Source: Paracoccaceae bacterium
GTDB taxonomy: Bacteria > Pseudomonadota > Alphaproteobacteria > Rhodobacterales > Rhodobacteraceae
Assembly: GCA_009842205.1 (NCBI GenBank)
Contig: VYFX01000019.1
Location: 1 to 54,123, forward strand
Direction of reading: 5' to 3'
Length of the DNA: 54,123 bases
Within the stretch, counting starts at the first letter, position 1, and every line of letters starts with the position of its first letter. The position numbers and the translations under genes were made by a program. Below are positions 27,197 to 35,840 of this stretch, piece by piece. A model generated the notes under the pieces. That model was not told where the DNA came from and ran no database searches. It saw only the letters and a list, made by a program, of their open reading frames with translations.

Positions 27197-28819
27197 ATGA
27201 AACAATTCATCAATGATCGTGGGACAGTAGTCTCTGAAGCAATAGATGGAATAATTTGTACACCTGAAGGACGGTTGGGTCGCCTTGACGGTTACCCCCA
27301 TATCAAGGTTGTAGTACGTACTGATTGGGATAAATCACGTGTCTCTTTGATTTCTGGGGGTGGTTCAGGTCATGAACCAAGTCATGCCGGGTTTGTGGGA
27401 GAGGGGATGCTGACTGCTGCTATTTGTGGTGAAATTTTTTCTTCCCCCTCAGTTGATGCCGTATTAGCCGGAATTCTTGCTGTTACCGGAAAACCGGGAT
27501 GCCTGCTGATTGTCAAGAACTATACAGGTGACAGGTTGAATTTTGGGTTGGCAGCTGAACGTGCCAGGGCTTTGGGGTATAAAGTTCGGATGGTTGTAGT
27601 TGGGGACGATGTGGCCTTACCTTCTCTACCACAACCACGCGGTGTAGCTGGTACCTTGTTTATTCACAAAATTGCAGGAGCAATGGCAAGGGCAGGTGCT
27701 GATCTGGATGAAATTGCCGATGCCGCCGAACGCATAGCTGGACAAGTGGTAACCCTGGGTATGTCTTTGGATACTTGTACCCTCCCCGGTTTGCCTAAAG
27801 AGGAAAGAATCGGTTTGGATATGGCTGAATTGGGATTAGGTATTCATGGTGAACCGGGAGTGGAACAGGTTCCTTATTCAACAGCAAAGGAGGCAATGAA
27901 TCTCTTGATCGATAGGCTTGAACCCCATGCCGGGCCCGGATCATTGGTTGCATTAATCAATAACCTCGGTGGATGCACCGAACTTGAAATGAGCATACTA
28001 ACGTCCACCTTGATGAAGTCTAGCCTCGGTGGAAGAATAAAAGAATTGATTGGTCCTTCGGCCCTCATGACCTCCTTGGACATGAAAGGTTTTTCTGTAT
28101 CGTTGTTTTCTGCTTCAGGAGAAGATCTGACAGCGCTACGGTCATCGGTTATACCTACTTCCTGGCCCGGTTTGAAAAAAGCCGAAAAAGCCGAAATAAT
28201 CGATATTCCAGAGGGACTTCGACCGGCTAAACCAGTTCCATCAAATAATGAAAAAACAAAAAATCTGATCGTAAAGTGTTGTAGAATCCTTTCTGAATTA
28301 GAAGCGGAACTAAATTCCCTCGATGCAAAGTCTGGTGATGGTGATACAGGAAGTACCTTGGCCACCGCGGCTAAATCGTTGAGTTCCAGACTTGATCAAC
28401 TTCCATTGGCTGATCCTCCCCAACTTTTACGATCCATTGGTCAGGAACTGAGCGAAACGATGGGCGGGTCATCAGGGGTTCTTATGGCTATTTTCTTTGC
28501 AGCATCTGGAGATTCCTTATCAGGTGGGGGAGACATAACGAAAGCTTTGAAAAACGGGTTGGAAAGGATCAAGCAAGTCGGAGGTGCCAAGCCAGGTGAT
28601 CGTACCCTAATTGATGCCTTGGAGCCAGCGTTGGAAGTATTGGGTCAAGGGTTGGAAGATGCTGCAATTGCCGCACGAAAGGGGGCAGATGCAACCGCAA
28701 AAATTACTCGTGCCAAGGCTGGTCGTGCAAGTTACGTGTCCGAAGAAAATCTTGCAGGTTATAATGATCCTGGAGCCGAAGCAGTTGCAAGATTATTAGA
28801 GGGGTTGGTACCTGACTAA
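27197..28819 (+). CDS. ATP-dependent dihydroxyacetone kinase, DhaK-DhaL fusion
   Basis: This 540-residue single-chain kinase phosphorylates dihydroxyacetone to dihydroxyacetone phosphate. The DhaK domain (about 1-330) has GGGSGHEPSHAGFVG and the substrate-binding His217 in GIHGEPGVEQ, to which dihydroxyacetone binds covalently. The DhaL domain (about 345-540) has the Mg-ATP acidic motif SGDGDTGSTLA and GGSSGVLMA. The ATP-using fusion form differs from the PTS-dependent DhaKLM system. It ends the importer operon, with a good ribosome-binding site (AGGAGAG) before 27197. With mgsA it places dihydroxyacetone phosphate at the centre of the pathway. Confidence 0.94.
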   Translation: MKQFINDRGTVVSEAIDGIICTPEGRLGRLDGYPHIKVVVRTDWDKSRVSLISGGGSGHEPSHAGFVGEGMLTAAICGEIFSSPSVDAVLAGILAVTGKPGCLLIVKNYTGDRLNFGLAAERARALGYKVRMVVVGDDVALPSLPQPRGVAGTLFIHKIAGAMARAGADLDEIADAAERIAGQVVTLGMSLDTCTLPGLPKEERIGLDMAELGLGIHGEPGVEQVPYSTAKEAMNLLIDRLEPHAGPGSLVALINNLGGCTELEMSILTSTLMKSSLGGRIKELIGPSALMTSLDMKGFSVSLFSASGEDLTALRSSVIPTSWPGLKKAEKAEIIDIPEGLRPAKPVPSNNEKTKNLIVKCCRILSELEAELNSLDAKSGDGDTGSTLATAAKSLSSRLDQLPLADPPQLLRSIGQELSETMGGSSGVLMAIFFAASGDSLSGGGDITKALKNGLERIKQVGGAKPGDRTLIDALEPALEVLGQGLEDAAIAARKGADATAKITRAKAGRASYVSEENLAGYNDPGAEAVARLLEGLVPD

Positions 28820-28874
28820 TTCAGGATTTACAAATACTAACAACTCTAAGGTTGGGCCCCATAACCCTATCTCT

Positions 28875-30125
28875 CTAATAATTTGGATCAAGATTGTCTG
28901 CTTCCCACAGATAGGAATTGCGAGCTGTGGCATTGATTTCTGATTCGGCAAGAATTCGCATGGTATCTGCCTTTAGCTTCTTCGCAGGCTCTCCAAGTGC
29001 AATCAGGCAGTCGCAGAGTTCCAATTTCCACTGCAGATTTTCGGTTGCATGAACTTTTTCCCAAAGACCTTCTATCCCACCAGCTAGGTCTTCCATTAAT
29101 CGTGCCCTGTCATTAGTCCTAATTGTACCGAGATTGGTAGGATTGCCATCATACCATCCAAGAAGGCCGGTTGCATAGGCTCGGGCTGACCAAGATAATT
29201 TACCGTAATGTTCTTTCAACCAAGGCTTGGTTGCAAGATGTTCGGGCAATTCGATTTCTGCCACAATATCATCCAAAGGTATGCCAGCATTGAGACCCTG
29301 TGCAGTTTTCTCCATCAGGAAAATGATCATTTCCCTAGTTGTCTCTAGTAACTCTCTGATTTTTTCCTTCCCGAATTGTGGCAGGGTATGACCTGGTACC
29401 AATACTTCTGGATTGAGGTCAGCGAGTAGTTTAAGACTATCTGCCCATTTTCCAAAATCGCGGTAGGTAGTACCTCGAATTGCATAAAGATTGGGAAATG
29501 CATGGTACCAGTTGTCTCCACCGAACAGGATTTCCTTCTCAGGCAACCAAACAACCATGTGATCTTCGGTCTCCCCTGGGGCATGAATGAAACGGGCAAA
29601 TACACCATCCAAATCATAATCCATATCTTCTTCAATCAAGGTGGTTGGATTTATGAAGCCTTCCCCTAATCCTTCCATTGGGCGATCCCCGGGTCCACAA
29701 CCAATGTTGATACGTTCCTCAGAACTCAATCCCATGCCGAATTGGGCTGCGGCCCTTTTCTTCAGGGCTAGCAGGGGAATTGAGTTGTTTTTATCGGTTT
29801 TAACCAGATCGGATGTGAATTTGTGACTTGCGATTATATCCTGTGAACCGTCATGAAGTACTTTTGCCCCAGAAATATGATCTCGATGACCATGGGTATA
29901 AATGATTCTGGCGATGGGCTTTGTTGTGAGCTTTCTGAACTCGGCAAGAATATTCTGTGCGGCCTTGAGAGATTCTGTTGTATCGATAATGGTGACACTT
30001 TCATTCCCTTCAATCATGTGAACGTTGGAGGCAGCGAACCCTACTGCAGTCCAACATCTCTCGCCAATGTCAATTACCCCCTTGGAGAATTGTTTATTGT
30101 GATTTAGTAATTCAGGGTGAGGCAC
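28875..30125 (-). CDS. Metallo-beta-lactamase-fold hydrolase, alkylsulfatase-like
   Basis: This 416-residue MBL-fold enzyme has the zinc motif THGHRDH (His78, His80, Asp82, His83) and later ligands in HAPGETEDH and the FGGDNWYHAFPNLYAIRG segment. The last of these, with the helical region around 290-370, resembles the alkylsulfatase (SdsA1/BDS1) catalytic and dimerisation domains. The C-terminal SCP2-like domain of full-length alkylsulfatases (about 650 residues) is missing. It probably hydrolyses a sulfate ester or related substrate. No signal peptide is visible. It converges with the DHA kinase operon. Confidence 0.82.
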   Translation of the reverse strand: MPHPELLNHNKQFSKGVIDIGERCWTAVGFAASNVHMIEGNESVTIIDTTESLKAAQNILAEFRKLTTKPIARIIYTHGHRDHISGAKVLHDGSQDIIASHKFTSDLVKTDKNNSIPLLALKKRAAAQFGMGLSSEERINIGCGPGDRPMEGLGEGFINPTTLIEEDMDYDLDGVFARFIHAPGETEDHMVVWLPEKEILFGGDNWYHAFPNLYAIRGTTYRDFGKWADSLKLLADLNPEVLVPGHTLPQFGKEKIRELLETTREMIIFLMEKTAQGLNAGIPLDDIVAEIELPEHLATKPWLKEHYGKLSWSARAYATGLLGWYDGNPTNLGTIRTNDRARLMEDLAGGIEGLWEKVHATENLQWKLELCDCLIALGEPAKKLKADTMRILAESEINATARNSYLWEADNLDPNY

Positions 30126-30130
30126 TATTT

Positions 30131-30427
30131 TTACTTGTCTAAAAAGTGGTGTGGAATCCTGCCATTGTGAATGAAAATACCCTCATTTCTGAGATATTTC
30201 TCGGCACCTTCCTTTGGTTTCATATCTACGAATACCACACGCCACCAAGGGAATGTGTTGTTTGATTTGGTTTCAGATTTAATGGCCTGACCCACTGCCT
30301 GGGAAGAATCCTTGTTCCCCTTAATTTTTATCGAAATATCCCCATAGGTTAAGATCTTTCCTTTGGGAATATTATTTACTTCATTAACCACTTTGCACGC
30401 AAAGTCTGATTTGTTAGCTTTCTGCAT
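30131..30427 (-). CDS. Alkyltransferase-like protein (ATL), DNA repair
   Basis: This 98-residue protein has the DNA-binding fold of O6-alkylguanine-DNA alkyltransferase, but PWWRVV replaces the active-site PCHRV. The acceptor cysteine is therefore absent, as in ATL proteins (E. coli YbaZ, yeast Atl1). ATLs flip and mark O6-alkylguanine for nucleotide excision repair. GKILTYGDISIKI is the wing and helix region. I start at the ATG at 30427 (MQKANKSDFA), because the longer upstream frame runs into the tRNA-Met gene. It lies 5 bases before the MBL gene and may be cotranscribed. Confidence 0.83.
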   Translation of the reverse strand: MQKANKSDFACKVVNEVNNIPKGKILTYGDISIKIKGNKDSSQAVGQAIKSETKSNNTFPWWRVVFVDMKPKEGAEKYLRNEGIFIHNGRIPHHFLDK

Positions 30428-30469
30428 GTGCAGGATTATAGATTGTTTGTTTAGTCGAGGGAAGAGCAA

Positions 30470-30546
30470 TGGTAGCGGGAGAGGGACTTGAACCCCCGAC
30501 ACGCGGATTATGATTCCGCTGCTCTAACCAACTGAGCTACCCCGCC
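30470..30546 (-). tRNA. tRNA-Met, elongator (anticodon CAT)
   Basis: Read on the minus strand this is a 77-base tRNA starting GGCGGGGTAGCTCAG, with anticodon loop ATCATAA in the stem GCGGA/TCCGC, a T-arm with TTCAAGT and an encoded CCA. The 5' end pairs fully with the acceptor strand, unlike initiator tRNA, and the sequence fits alphaproteobacterial elongator tRNA-Met. A lysidine-modified tRNA-Ile(CAT) is less likely. Confidence 0.9.
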
Positions 30547-30767
30547 ATATTTCGAGAAAATCCGGAATTCGATAAATTGTAAAACACAAATAGTTATCGG
30601 GACTGAATAATAAAAGAAAAACCCGAGCTGTTTTCAATAGCTAAATCATTTTTGCACAAACCTTACTCTATTCATAGGCATGTTTTTGAAGGATATTTTC
30701 TTTAAGTCCATTTGCTGGAGTATGGATAATTCAAAGGATTCGGGATTTTTGGGGATGGATGGTAAAT

Positions 30768-31424
30768 TCAAGCTTTTTCTGCATCAATTGCTGTCCCGAA
30801 TTGGGGTAAGGGAGGTGGTGCGATGTTGTGGGTCGAAATTAAAGTGTCGCGTATATAGGCTATTTGGGCGGTTTCTTCGATTATTTCAGCTAAATACTGT
30901 GCAGCAATAAGCGTTTTTCCCACACCGATGGTACCATGATTGGCCAGTACTGCTGCAACCACCTTGATATCCCGAAACACGGGGCTGATTTCCTTTGCAG
31001 TTTGTGGACCACCCTTGGATGACAGAGGAATCAAGGGGATTTGACCAATTTTCTCAATGGTTTGAACGGTTAGGCATGGAATCGGTAATCCGGCACTTGC
31101 ATATCCCGTTGCCCAAGGACTATGACAATGAACAACTGCCCGAATATCCTGTCTAATGCGATAGAGATCAAGATGAAATCCCAAATCCTTTGAAGGTTTG
31201 TGTTGTGAGGGTTCAATTGATCCATCAAGATGAACAACCTGGAGATTGTCTTGGATACATTCATTAAATCCAACACCCGAGGGTTTGATAATTATCGCAT
31301 CAGCACTATCAAGCCTTACCGAAAGGTTGCCTCCGGCGTTGGTTTGAAGTCGAAGATCAAAGCATCGTTTGGCTATGGATATGAGTTCATCCTTTTTGTG
31401 GTATAATTCCGATGGATCAATCAT
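30768..31424 (-). CDS. Class II aldolase/adducin-family protein (first copy)
   Basis: This 218-residue member of the L-fuculose-phosphate aldolase/L-ribulose-5-phosphate epimerase family has zinc ligands His99 and His101 (VVHCHSPWATGYA) and His163 (ANHGT). NAGGNLSVRL and KPSG are the phosphate-binding loops. Where FucA has the catalytic Glu in PSSE, this protein has Asp80 (HKPSKDLGFH), a conservative change. It is the last gene of the minus-strand importer operon, 14 bases after the UPF0261 gene. It probably cleaves a phosphorylated sugar or sugar acid. Confidence 0.88.
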   Translation of the reverse strand: MIDPSELYHKKDELISIAKRCFDLRLQTNAGGNLSVRLDSADAIIIKPSGVGFNECIQDNLQVVHLDGSIEPSQHKPSKDLGFHLDLYRIRQDIRAVVHCHSPWATGYASAGLPIPCLTVQTIEKIGQIPLIPLSSKGGPQTAKEISPVFRDIKVVAAVLANHGTIGVGKTLIAAQYLAEIIEETAQIAYIRDTLISTHNIAPPPLPQFGTAIDAEKA

Positions 31425-31438
31425 CTGCCAAATATTTC

Positions 31439-32563
31439 CTAGAGTGATGATAAAAGCGAGTTTACTGCCAAAGCGGCAGTATCATCGTCATTGATGTGTG
31501 AATCTATTTTTATAACTTCATATGCCTTGGCCTTCTGTTGCAAACAATCAGCTGCAATGTTTCGCAACTCTTTGTCTTCAATAATTCCTCCAAGACAATC
31601 CTCACTCGAGAAACCTCCCATGGGTATAATTACAGAAGTATATCCAGTGGATTGATTCAAGGCCACTGAGAGAGCATGACATGCCAATTCCATTTCTTCG
31701 GGAGACATCTTGACATGAGTAAAATATCCCGAGTGCTGATAATGGGGTCGGTCAAGATATTTCACAGGTACAAGGTCTATTTCACCCAACCCGATCAAGT
31801 TCAATCCGCCAGGTAAAACTATTCTTGGCAGGTCACCTGTGGCTGTAAATCTATCAGGCATGTCAACATGGGCACCTGCGACTTGAATTCGGGTAATTTC
31901 ATGGATTGTCATGTCAATCACGCCATAAAAGGAACCTGCTTTGGCAAAACGGGTAAAAGCTGCTCCCCCATAGCCATTGGCATGGAACGAAGTTGTTTCG
32001 TGCCCTGCTTTCCTTAACAAACAGGTAATTTTTCTGGAAGAATCCTGTGTGATCCCAAGAGTTGTCAATCCTATTGATTTACTGGTTTCATTATGCGAAC
32101 CATCATTGGTTACTAAACCTGCCAGCATGTTTGCAGTATTATTCAATACATTGCGAAGTGAGCTGTTCAAGCCCTCGATATCGGTCAGGGTAGGAATCAA
32201 TATTATTGAATTGTCGGATACCGCTTCACGAGGATCAAAAGGAAGTGTTGTAATTAGGATTTTGGGGAAGTCAAAAGGTAAATCCCGCAAGATCTGAAGA
32301 ATGATTTCCCCTCCTGTTCCACCGCCTAGTCCCACTACGACACAGGCTCTCTCCAGTAGATTTTTATTCAAGCTGCTTGAGACTTGCCCTGCAACTTCCT
32401 GCATTTGGTTAAGTTTTTTTGGGGTACTCCAGTTTTCACCCGATGAGCCAAGTGAAACGTCAATGATTTCAACAGGTACACCGAAGGTTTCGAGTCTATT
32501 GTGGAGATATCCGACCTCCTCGGACTTGGTCTCCATTGTTGCCAGCAACAAAACTGGTTTCAT
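31439..32563 (-). CDS. UPF0261 / Tm-1-like protein
   Basis: This 374-residue UPF0261 protein is related to the N-terminal domain of plant Tm-1. Seen are KPVLLLATMETKSEE at the start, a nucleotide-binding-type loop VVGLGGGTGGEIILQILRDLP, and the conserved PTLTDIEGLNSSLRNVLNNTANMLAG. I start at the ATG at 32563, eight bases after the permease stop; an upstream in-frame ATG would lie deep in the permease gene. The family's reaction is not established. Placement between an importer and a class II aldolase suggests a role in sugar or sugar-acid catabolism. Confidence 0.85.
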   Translation of the reverse strand: MKPVLLLATMETKSEEVGYLHNRLETFGVPVEIIDVSLGSSGENWSTPKKLNQMQEVAGQVSSSLNKNLLERACVVVGLGGGTGGEIILQILRDLPFDFPKILITTLPFDPREAVSDNSIILIPTLTDIEGLNSSLRNVLNNTANMLAGLVTNDGSHNETSKSIGLTTLGITQDSSRKITCLLRKAGHETTSFHANGYGGAAFTRFAKAGSFYGVIDMTIHEITRIQVAGAHVDMPDRFTATGDLPRIVLPGGLNLIGLGEIDLVPVKYLDRPHYQHSGYFTHVKMSPEEMELACHALSVALNQSTGYTSVIIPMGGFSSEDCLGGIIEDKELRNIAADCLQQKAKAYEVIKIDSHINDDDTAALAVNSLLSSL

Positions 32564-32571
32564 TCTTCTGG

Positions 32572-33501
32572 CTACCCCTTTACAGCACCTGCAGTCATAC
32601 CGGTAATTATCTGCCTCGAAGCGAAAAGAGTAAATATTATTGGTGGTATAGCCAAAAGCATGCCTGTTGCCATGATGACTCCCCATTCTACATTGAATTC
32701 GGACATGTTGTTCACAATCAGAATGGGGACGGTTTTGGTGTTTCGATCAGATAGGGCGGAGGCAAGCAGATACTCATTCCAGGCAATTCGGAAGGTAAAG
32801 ATTGCGGCAGCGGCCAATCCGGGTTTGATAAGTGGGAGAACAATCTTGAAAAAAACCTGGAAGGGGCCGGCTCCATCCACCCTTGCTGCTTCCTCAAGAG
32901 ATCTTGGTACCTGAACAATAAAGCTTTGAAGTATCCAGATAACGAAGGGCAGATTCATGGCTATGTATATCAGAATGATGCCTGAATGTGTGCCAGCCAG
33001 ACAAACATCACCCCGGCCACCAAACATGTCCCTGATCCATGCACCTACAAGCGTTTCCTTGTCAATGCAAAATTCGTTATTCCAAAGTCCAAATACTGGG
33101 ACAAGCAATACAGCGGGTGGAACCATTCGCACCATAAGTGTTGTAAGCGAGACCGTATCGCGTCCAAAAAAACGAAAACGAACCAGGGCGTAGGCTGCCA
33201 TGCATCCGATAATCAATGTTAATGCGGTAGAAATCAGGGCGATGATTATCGAATTGATAAAGGCTCCGCCAAATTTCAGTGAACAAAAGTCAAGATGCTC
33301 GGGTTCGTACCAAAGAATATCACAGAGTGCTGTTTCGTAATTCTGGATTGTTGGAAGAAACAACAATCCGCTTGTACCACCGATAATGTCCACATCCAGT
33401 TTAAAGGAATTGACCAACATCAGGTAGATCGGTCCTACTGACATGAAGATCAAAACGACTAGCAAGGCATAGAAGGCAGGGTTTTGTCGTTCAGAATTCA
33501 T
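32572..33501 (-). CDS. ABC importer permease (MalG type) of the sugar operon
   Basis: This 309-residue permease has about six membrane segments and the EAA loop LEEAARVDGAGPFQVFFKIVLP. A periplasmic loop of roughly 40 residues with two cysteines (CDILWYEPEHLDFC) lies after the first membrane segment. A second charged insertion (about 145-170) holds two more cysteines. The start at 33501 is 4 bases after the partner permease ends. Confidence 0.9.
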   Translation of the reverse strand: MNSERQNPAFYALLVVLIFMSVGPIYLMLVNSFKLDVDIIGGTSGLLFLPTIQNYETALCDILWYEPEHLDFCSLKFGGAFINSIIIALISTALTLIIGCMAAYALVRFRFFGRDTVSLTTLMVRMVPPAVLLVPVFGLWNNEFCIDKETLVGAWIRDMFGGRGDVCLAGTHSGIILIYIAMNLPFVIWILQSFIVQVPRSLEEAARVDGAGPFQVFFKIVLPLIKPGLAAAAIFTFRIAWNEYLLASALSDRNTKTVPILIVNNMSEFNVEWGVIMATGMLLAIPPIIFTLFASRQIITGMTAGAVKG

Positions 33502-33505
33502 TGAT

Positions 33506-34417
33506 TCAACCTTCCTCCTGATATTGTCTGGCAGCCCTCGCAGCACGTACTTCCTGTATTTTTGTAAATACAAACATCGCACATGTGAGTAACATCAACA
33601 AGATCAGGAGATAATTTGACATCGCTGCAGCGGTCCCCAATTCACGGAATTCGGTGGCTGTTCGTGAAATTCTCAAGGCGATGATTTCAGTAGATAAGCC
33701 AGGTCCACCCTCAGTCATTACAAGTATAACCTCCAGTACCTTGAAGGCATCTATCAGTCGCAATAGAGCTGTGACAATCAGAACCGGCATCATGAGTGGA
33801 AGTTTGATGTGCCAAATCTGTTGCCAGTTTGTTGCTCCATCAATTCTTGATGCTTCCAGGGCCGAACGGGGGAGGGATTGCAGGGCAGCAAGTGCAAGGA
33901 TAAAAATAAATGGTGTCCATTGCCAGATATCGGCGATGACTACTGACAAAAGGGCATTTTGCCCCAACCAGTCAACGCCCTCAAGCCCCATGGACTTCAA
34001 GGTTCTATTGAAGGTGCCAATCGTGGGATGATACATGTAACGCCACATCAATCCAACGACAACCGGTGCTATCATCATAGGTAGGATAAAGAGGGTTCTT
34101 AATACAGACATGCCTCGAATGTTGCGGTCGAGAAGCAAGGCAAGCCCCACTCCTATGAACAGTTCTGCAACAACCACGGTAAATGCGAAAGTCAGGGTAA
34201 CAGATAGGCTTTCACGAAAAGCCGGATCGTAAAAGAGGGTAATGTAGTTTTTGAATGCTATAAATTCGGTTTCAGATATATTCTGACTTGGATCCCAGTC
34301 ACGAAAGGATCCATACACCATATACCCTAACGGATAGAGCAAAGCGATAGCCATAATTATCGCCCCCGGTGCAATGAACATATAGGGCGAAAGCCTGTTA
34401 AGGCTCTGGCGAATCAT
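33506..34417 (-). CDS. ABC importer permease (MalF type) of the sugar operon
   Basis: This 303-residue permease has about six membrane segments and the EAA loop LEASRIDGATNWQQIWHIKLP. I start at the ATG at 34417 (MIRQSLNRLSPYMF), preceded by AAGGGG about 9 bases upstream. The in-frame ATG at 34468 would place the intergenic hairpin (34441-34462) inside the coding region, so I reject it. It pairs with the downstream permease. Confidence 0.9.
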   Translation of the reverse strand: MIRQSLNRLSPYMFIAPGAIIMAIALLYPLGYMVYGSFRDWDPSQNISETEFIAFKNYITLFYDPAFRESLSVTLTFAFTVVVAELFIGVGLALLLDRNIRGMSVLRTLFILPMMIAPVVVGLMWRYMYHPTIGTFNRTLKSMGLEGVDWLGQNALLSVVIADIWQWTPFIFILALAALQSLPRSALEASRIDGATNWQQIWHIKLPLMMPVLIVTALLRLIDAFKVLEVILVMTEGGPGLSTEIIALRISRTATEFRELGTAAAMSNYLLILLMLLTCAMFVFTKIQEVRAARAARQYQEEG

Positions 34418-34440
34418 TCTCAATCCCCTTACCAAGAACC

Positions 34441-34462
34441 GGGTCGATGAAAATATCGACCC
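34441..34462 (-). promoter_or_regulatory. Hairpin between binding-protein and permease genes
   Basis: GGGTCGAT and ATCGACCC form a perfect 8-bp stem with a 6-base loop, 22 bases after the binding-protein stop. No U-tract follows on the minus strand. It probably stabilises the upstream mRNA or partly attenuates transcription, giving more binding protein than permease. Confidence 0.65.
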
Positions 34463-34483
34463 AGTCAATTGTTATGGTTTTGA

Positions 34484-35812
34484 TTACCTCCAGGTATAGT
34501 AACCGGCTTCTTCCATCAATGCAGTGGTTCGTTCGGCCACACCATCCAGGGCTTCCTGAATGTCCAAATCTTCAGTCAAGACCTTGGACAGGGTTGTTCC
34601 TAGATCAGCATTGATCTTGCCCCATACCGGGATAATCGGACGCCAGTCAGGGTCAGCATGTTTAAGGGCTTCCCCGAATGTTGCCATATGTGGGAACTTG
34701 GCATTGACATCAGGATCTGCATGGGTTGAAAAACGCGAAGGATTACCACCTTCCATGGCAACAAGCTTGTCACCATGCTTGGAGGTCAGCCACTGCATGA
34801 GCAGGAAGGCAGCTTCCTTGTTCTCAGCATTTTTGGGAATGCCAATGCCAAAACCACCCGTCTGGCTACCTCGTCGTACACCCATGGGGTGCAATGCCCA
34901 GCCAACGTTACCTACAACCTTGGACTTGCTGGGGTCATTGATTTGCCCGGCAACAACTGTTGTATCAAGGAACATGGCCGTATCACCATTCAAAAACGAA
35001 CCCAAGGCTTCACCAAATCCAAATGATGCTGCTCCCTCGGGACCACAGTCAACAATGGTTTTCAAGGCTTGAGCTGCTTGAACACCAGCTTCATTGTTAA
35101 CGATTGGATTCCACTGGTCATCGAAAATCCTTCCACCTAGTGGTGCAAGGTGCAACAAGAATGCATGACTTGCATGGTGTCCCGATGCAGCACGACTTGA
35201 CAGACCACCCATGCCTGGTTCCAGTTCAGGAATCTTGCAAGCCAATTCAAGCATTTCGTCATAGGTTTCGGGAACTTCCAAACCATGCTTCTCAAATATA
35301 TCCGTGCGATAACCCAGTATTGAAGTCTCTGATCCATATGGAATACCGAACAGTGAACCGGTTTTTCCTTCAAGATATCCTTTGTTACCTCCGGCAAAAC
35401 CAATATTATAGACATAGCCGTCAATAAGATCATCGGCATCATATGAAGGATCTGCCAACATTGGATTCATGAAATATCGGGCCAGGTTTTCAAGCTGATC
35501 TGCATAGACGTAGTCGGCCTTGGAGAATACGACATAGGCGATCAAATCGTATTCACCTTCCTCCTGTGCCAACTCCAGGGTCTGCCGTTCACGCATTTTC
35601 AGATAGGGAAGCTGATCAACTTCAACTTCAATACCTGTCTCGGCCGTGAATTGTGGCAGGATCTTCATGACCGCATCAAAATGCGGGTGTGCAGGGAAAT
35701 TCACGATGAGTGTTTCTCCACTGTATGATTCATATGGGTTTGCAAAAACTGTTGCAGACATCGCAACTGTCGTAAATGCAAACGTCACAATGATTTTCAG
35801 TGCTTTAAGCAT
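34484..35812 (-). CDS. ABC importer periplasmic binding protein of the sugar operon
   Basis: This 442-residue family 1 extracellular binding protein has a signal peptide (MLKALKIIVTF to about residue 25, ending VFA). AAGGAGG just before 35812 settles the start, and an upstream in-frame ATG is not used. The middle segment GSETSILGYRTDIFEKHGL is the usual ligand-cleft region of this family. Gene order is ATPase, binding protein, two permeases, UPF0261, aldolase. The ligand is probably a sugar, sugar acid or polyol broken down by the aldolase and kinase genes of this divergent cluster. Confidence 0.9.
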   Translation of the reverse strand: MLKALKIIVTFAFTTVAMSATVFANPYESYSGETLIVNFPAHPHFDAVMKILPQFTAETGIEVEVDQLPYLKMRERQTLELAQEEGEYDLIAYVVFSKADYVYADQLENLARYFMNPMLADPSYDADDLIDGYVYNIGFAGGNKGYLEGKTGSLFGIPYGSETSILGYRTDIFEKHGLEVPETYDEMLELACKIPELEPGMGGLSSRAASGHHASHAFLLHLAPLGGRIFDDQWNPIVNNEAGVQAAQALKTIVDCGPEGAASFGFGEALGSFLNGDTAMFLDTTVVAGQINDPSKSKVVGNVGWALHPMGVRRGSQTGGFGIGIPKNAENKEAAFLLMQWLTSKHGDKLVAMEGGNPSRFSTHADPDVNAKFPHMATFGEALKHADPDWRPIIPVWGKINADLGTTLSKVLTEDLDIQEALDGVAERTTALMEEAGYYTWR

Positions 35813-35840
35813 AATATTACCTCCTTGTAATGGTAAGCGA

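Noticed and set aside
30428-30502. N-terminal extension of the alkyltransferase-like protein
   Set aside because: The extended frame runs into the tRNA-Met gene; the ATG at 30427 gives a normal ATL length.
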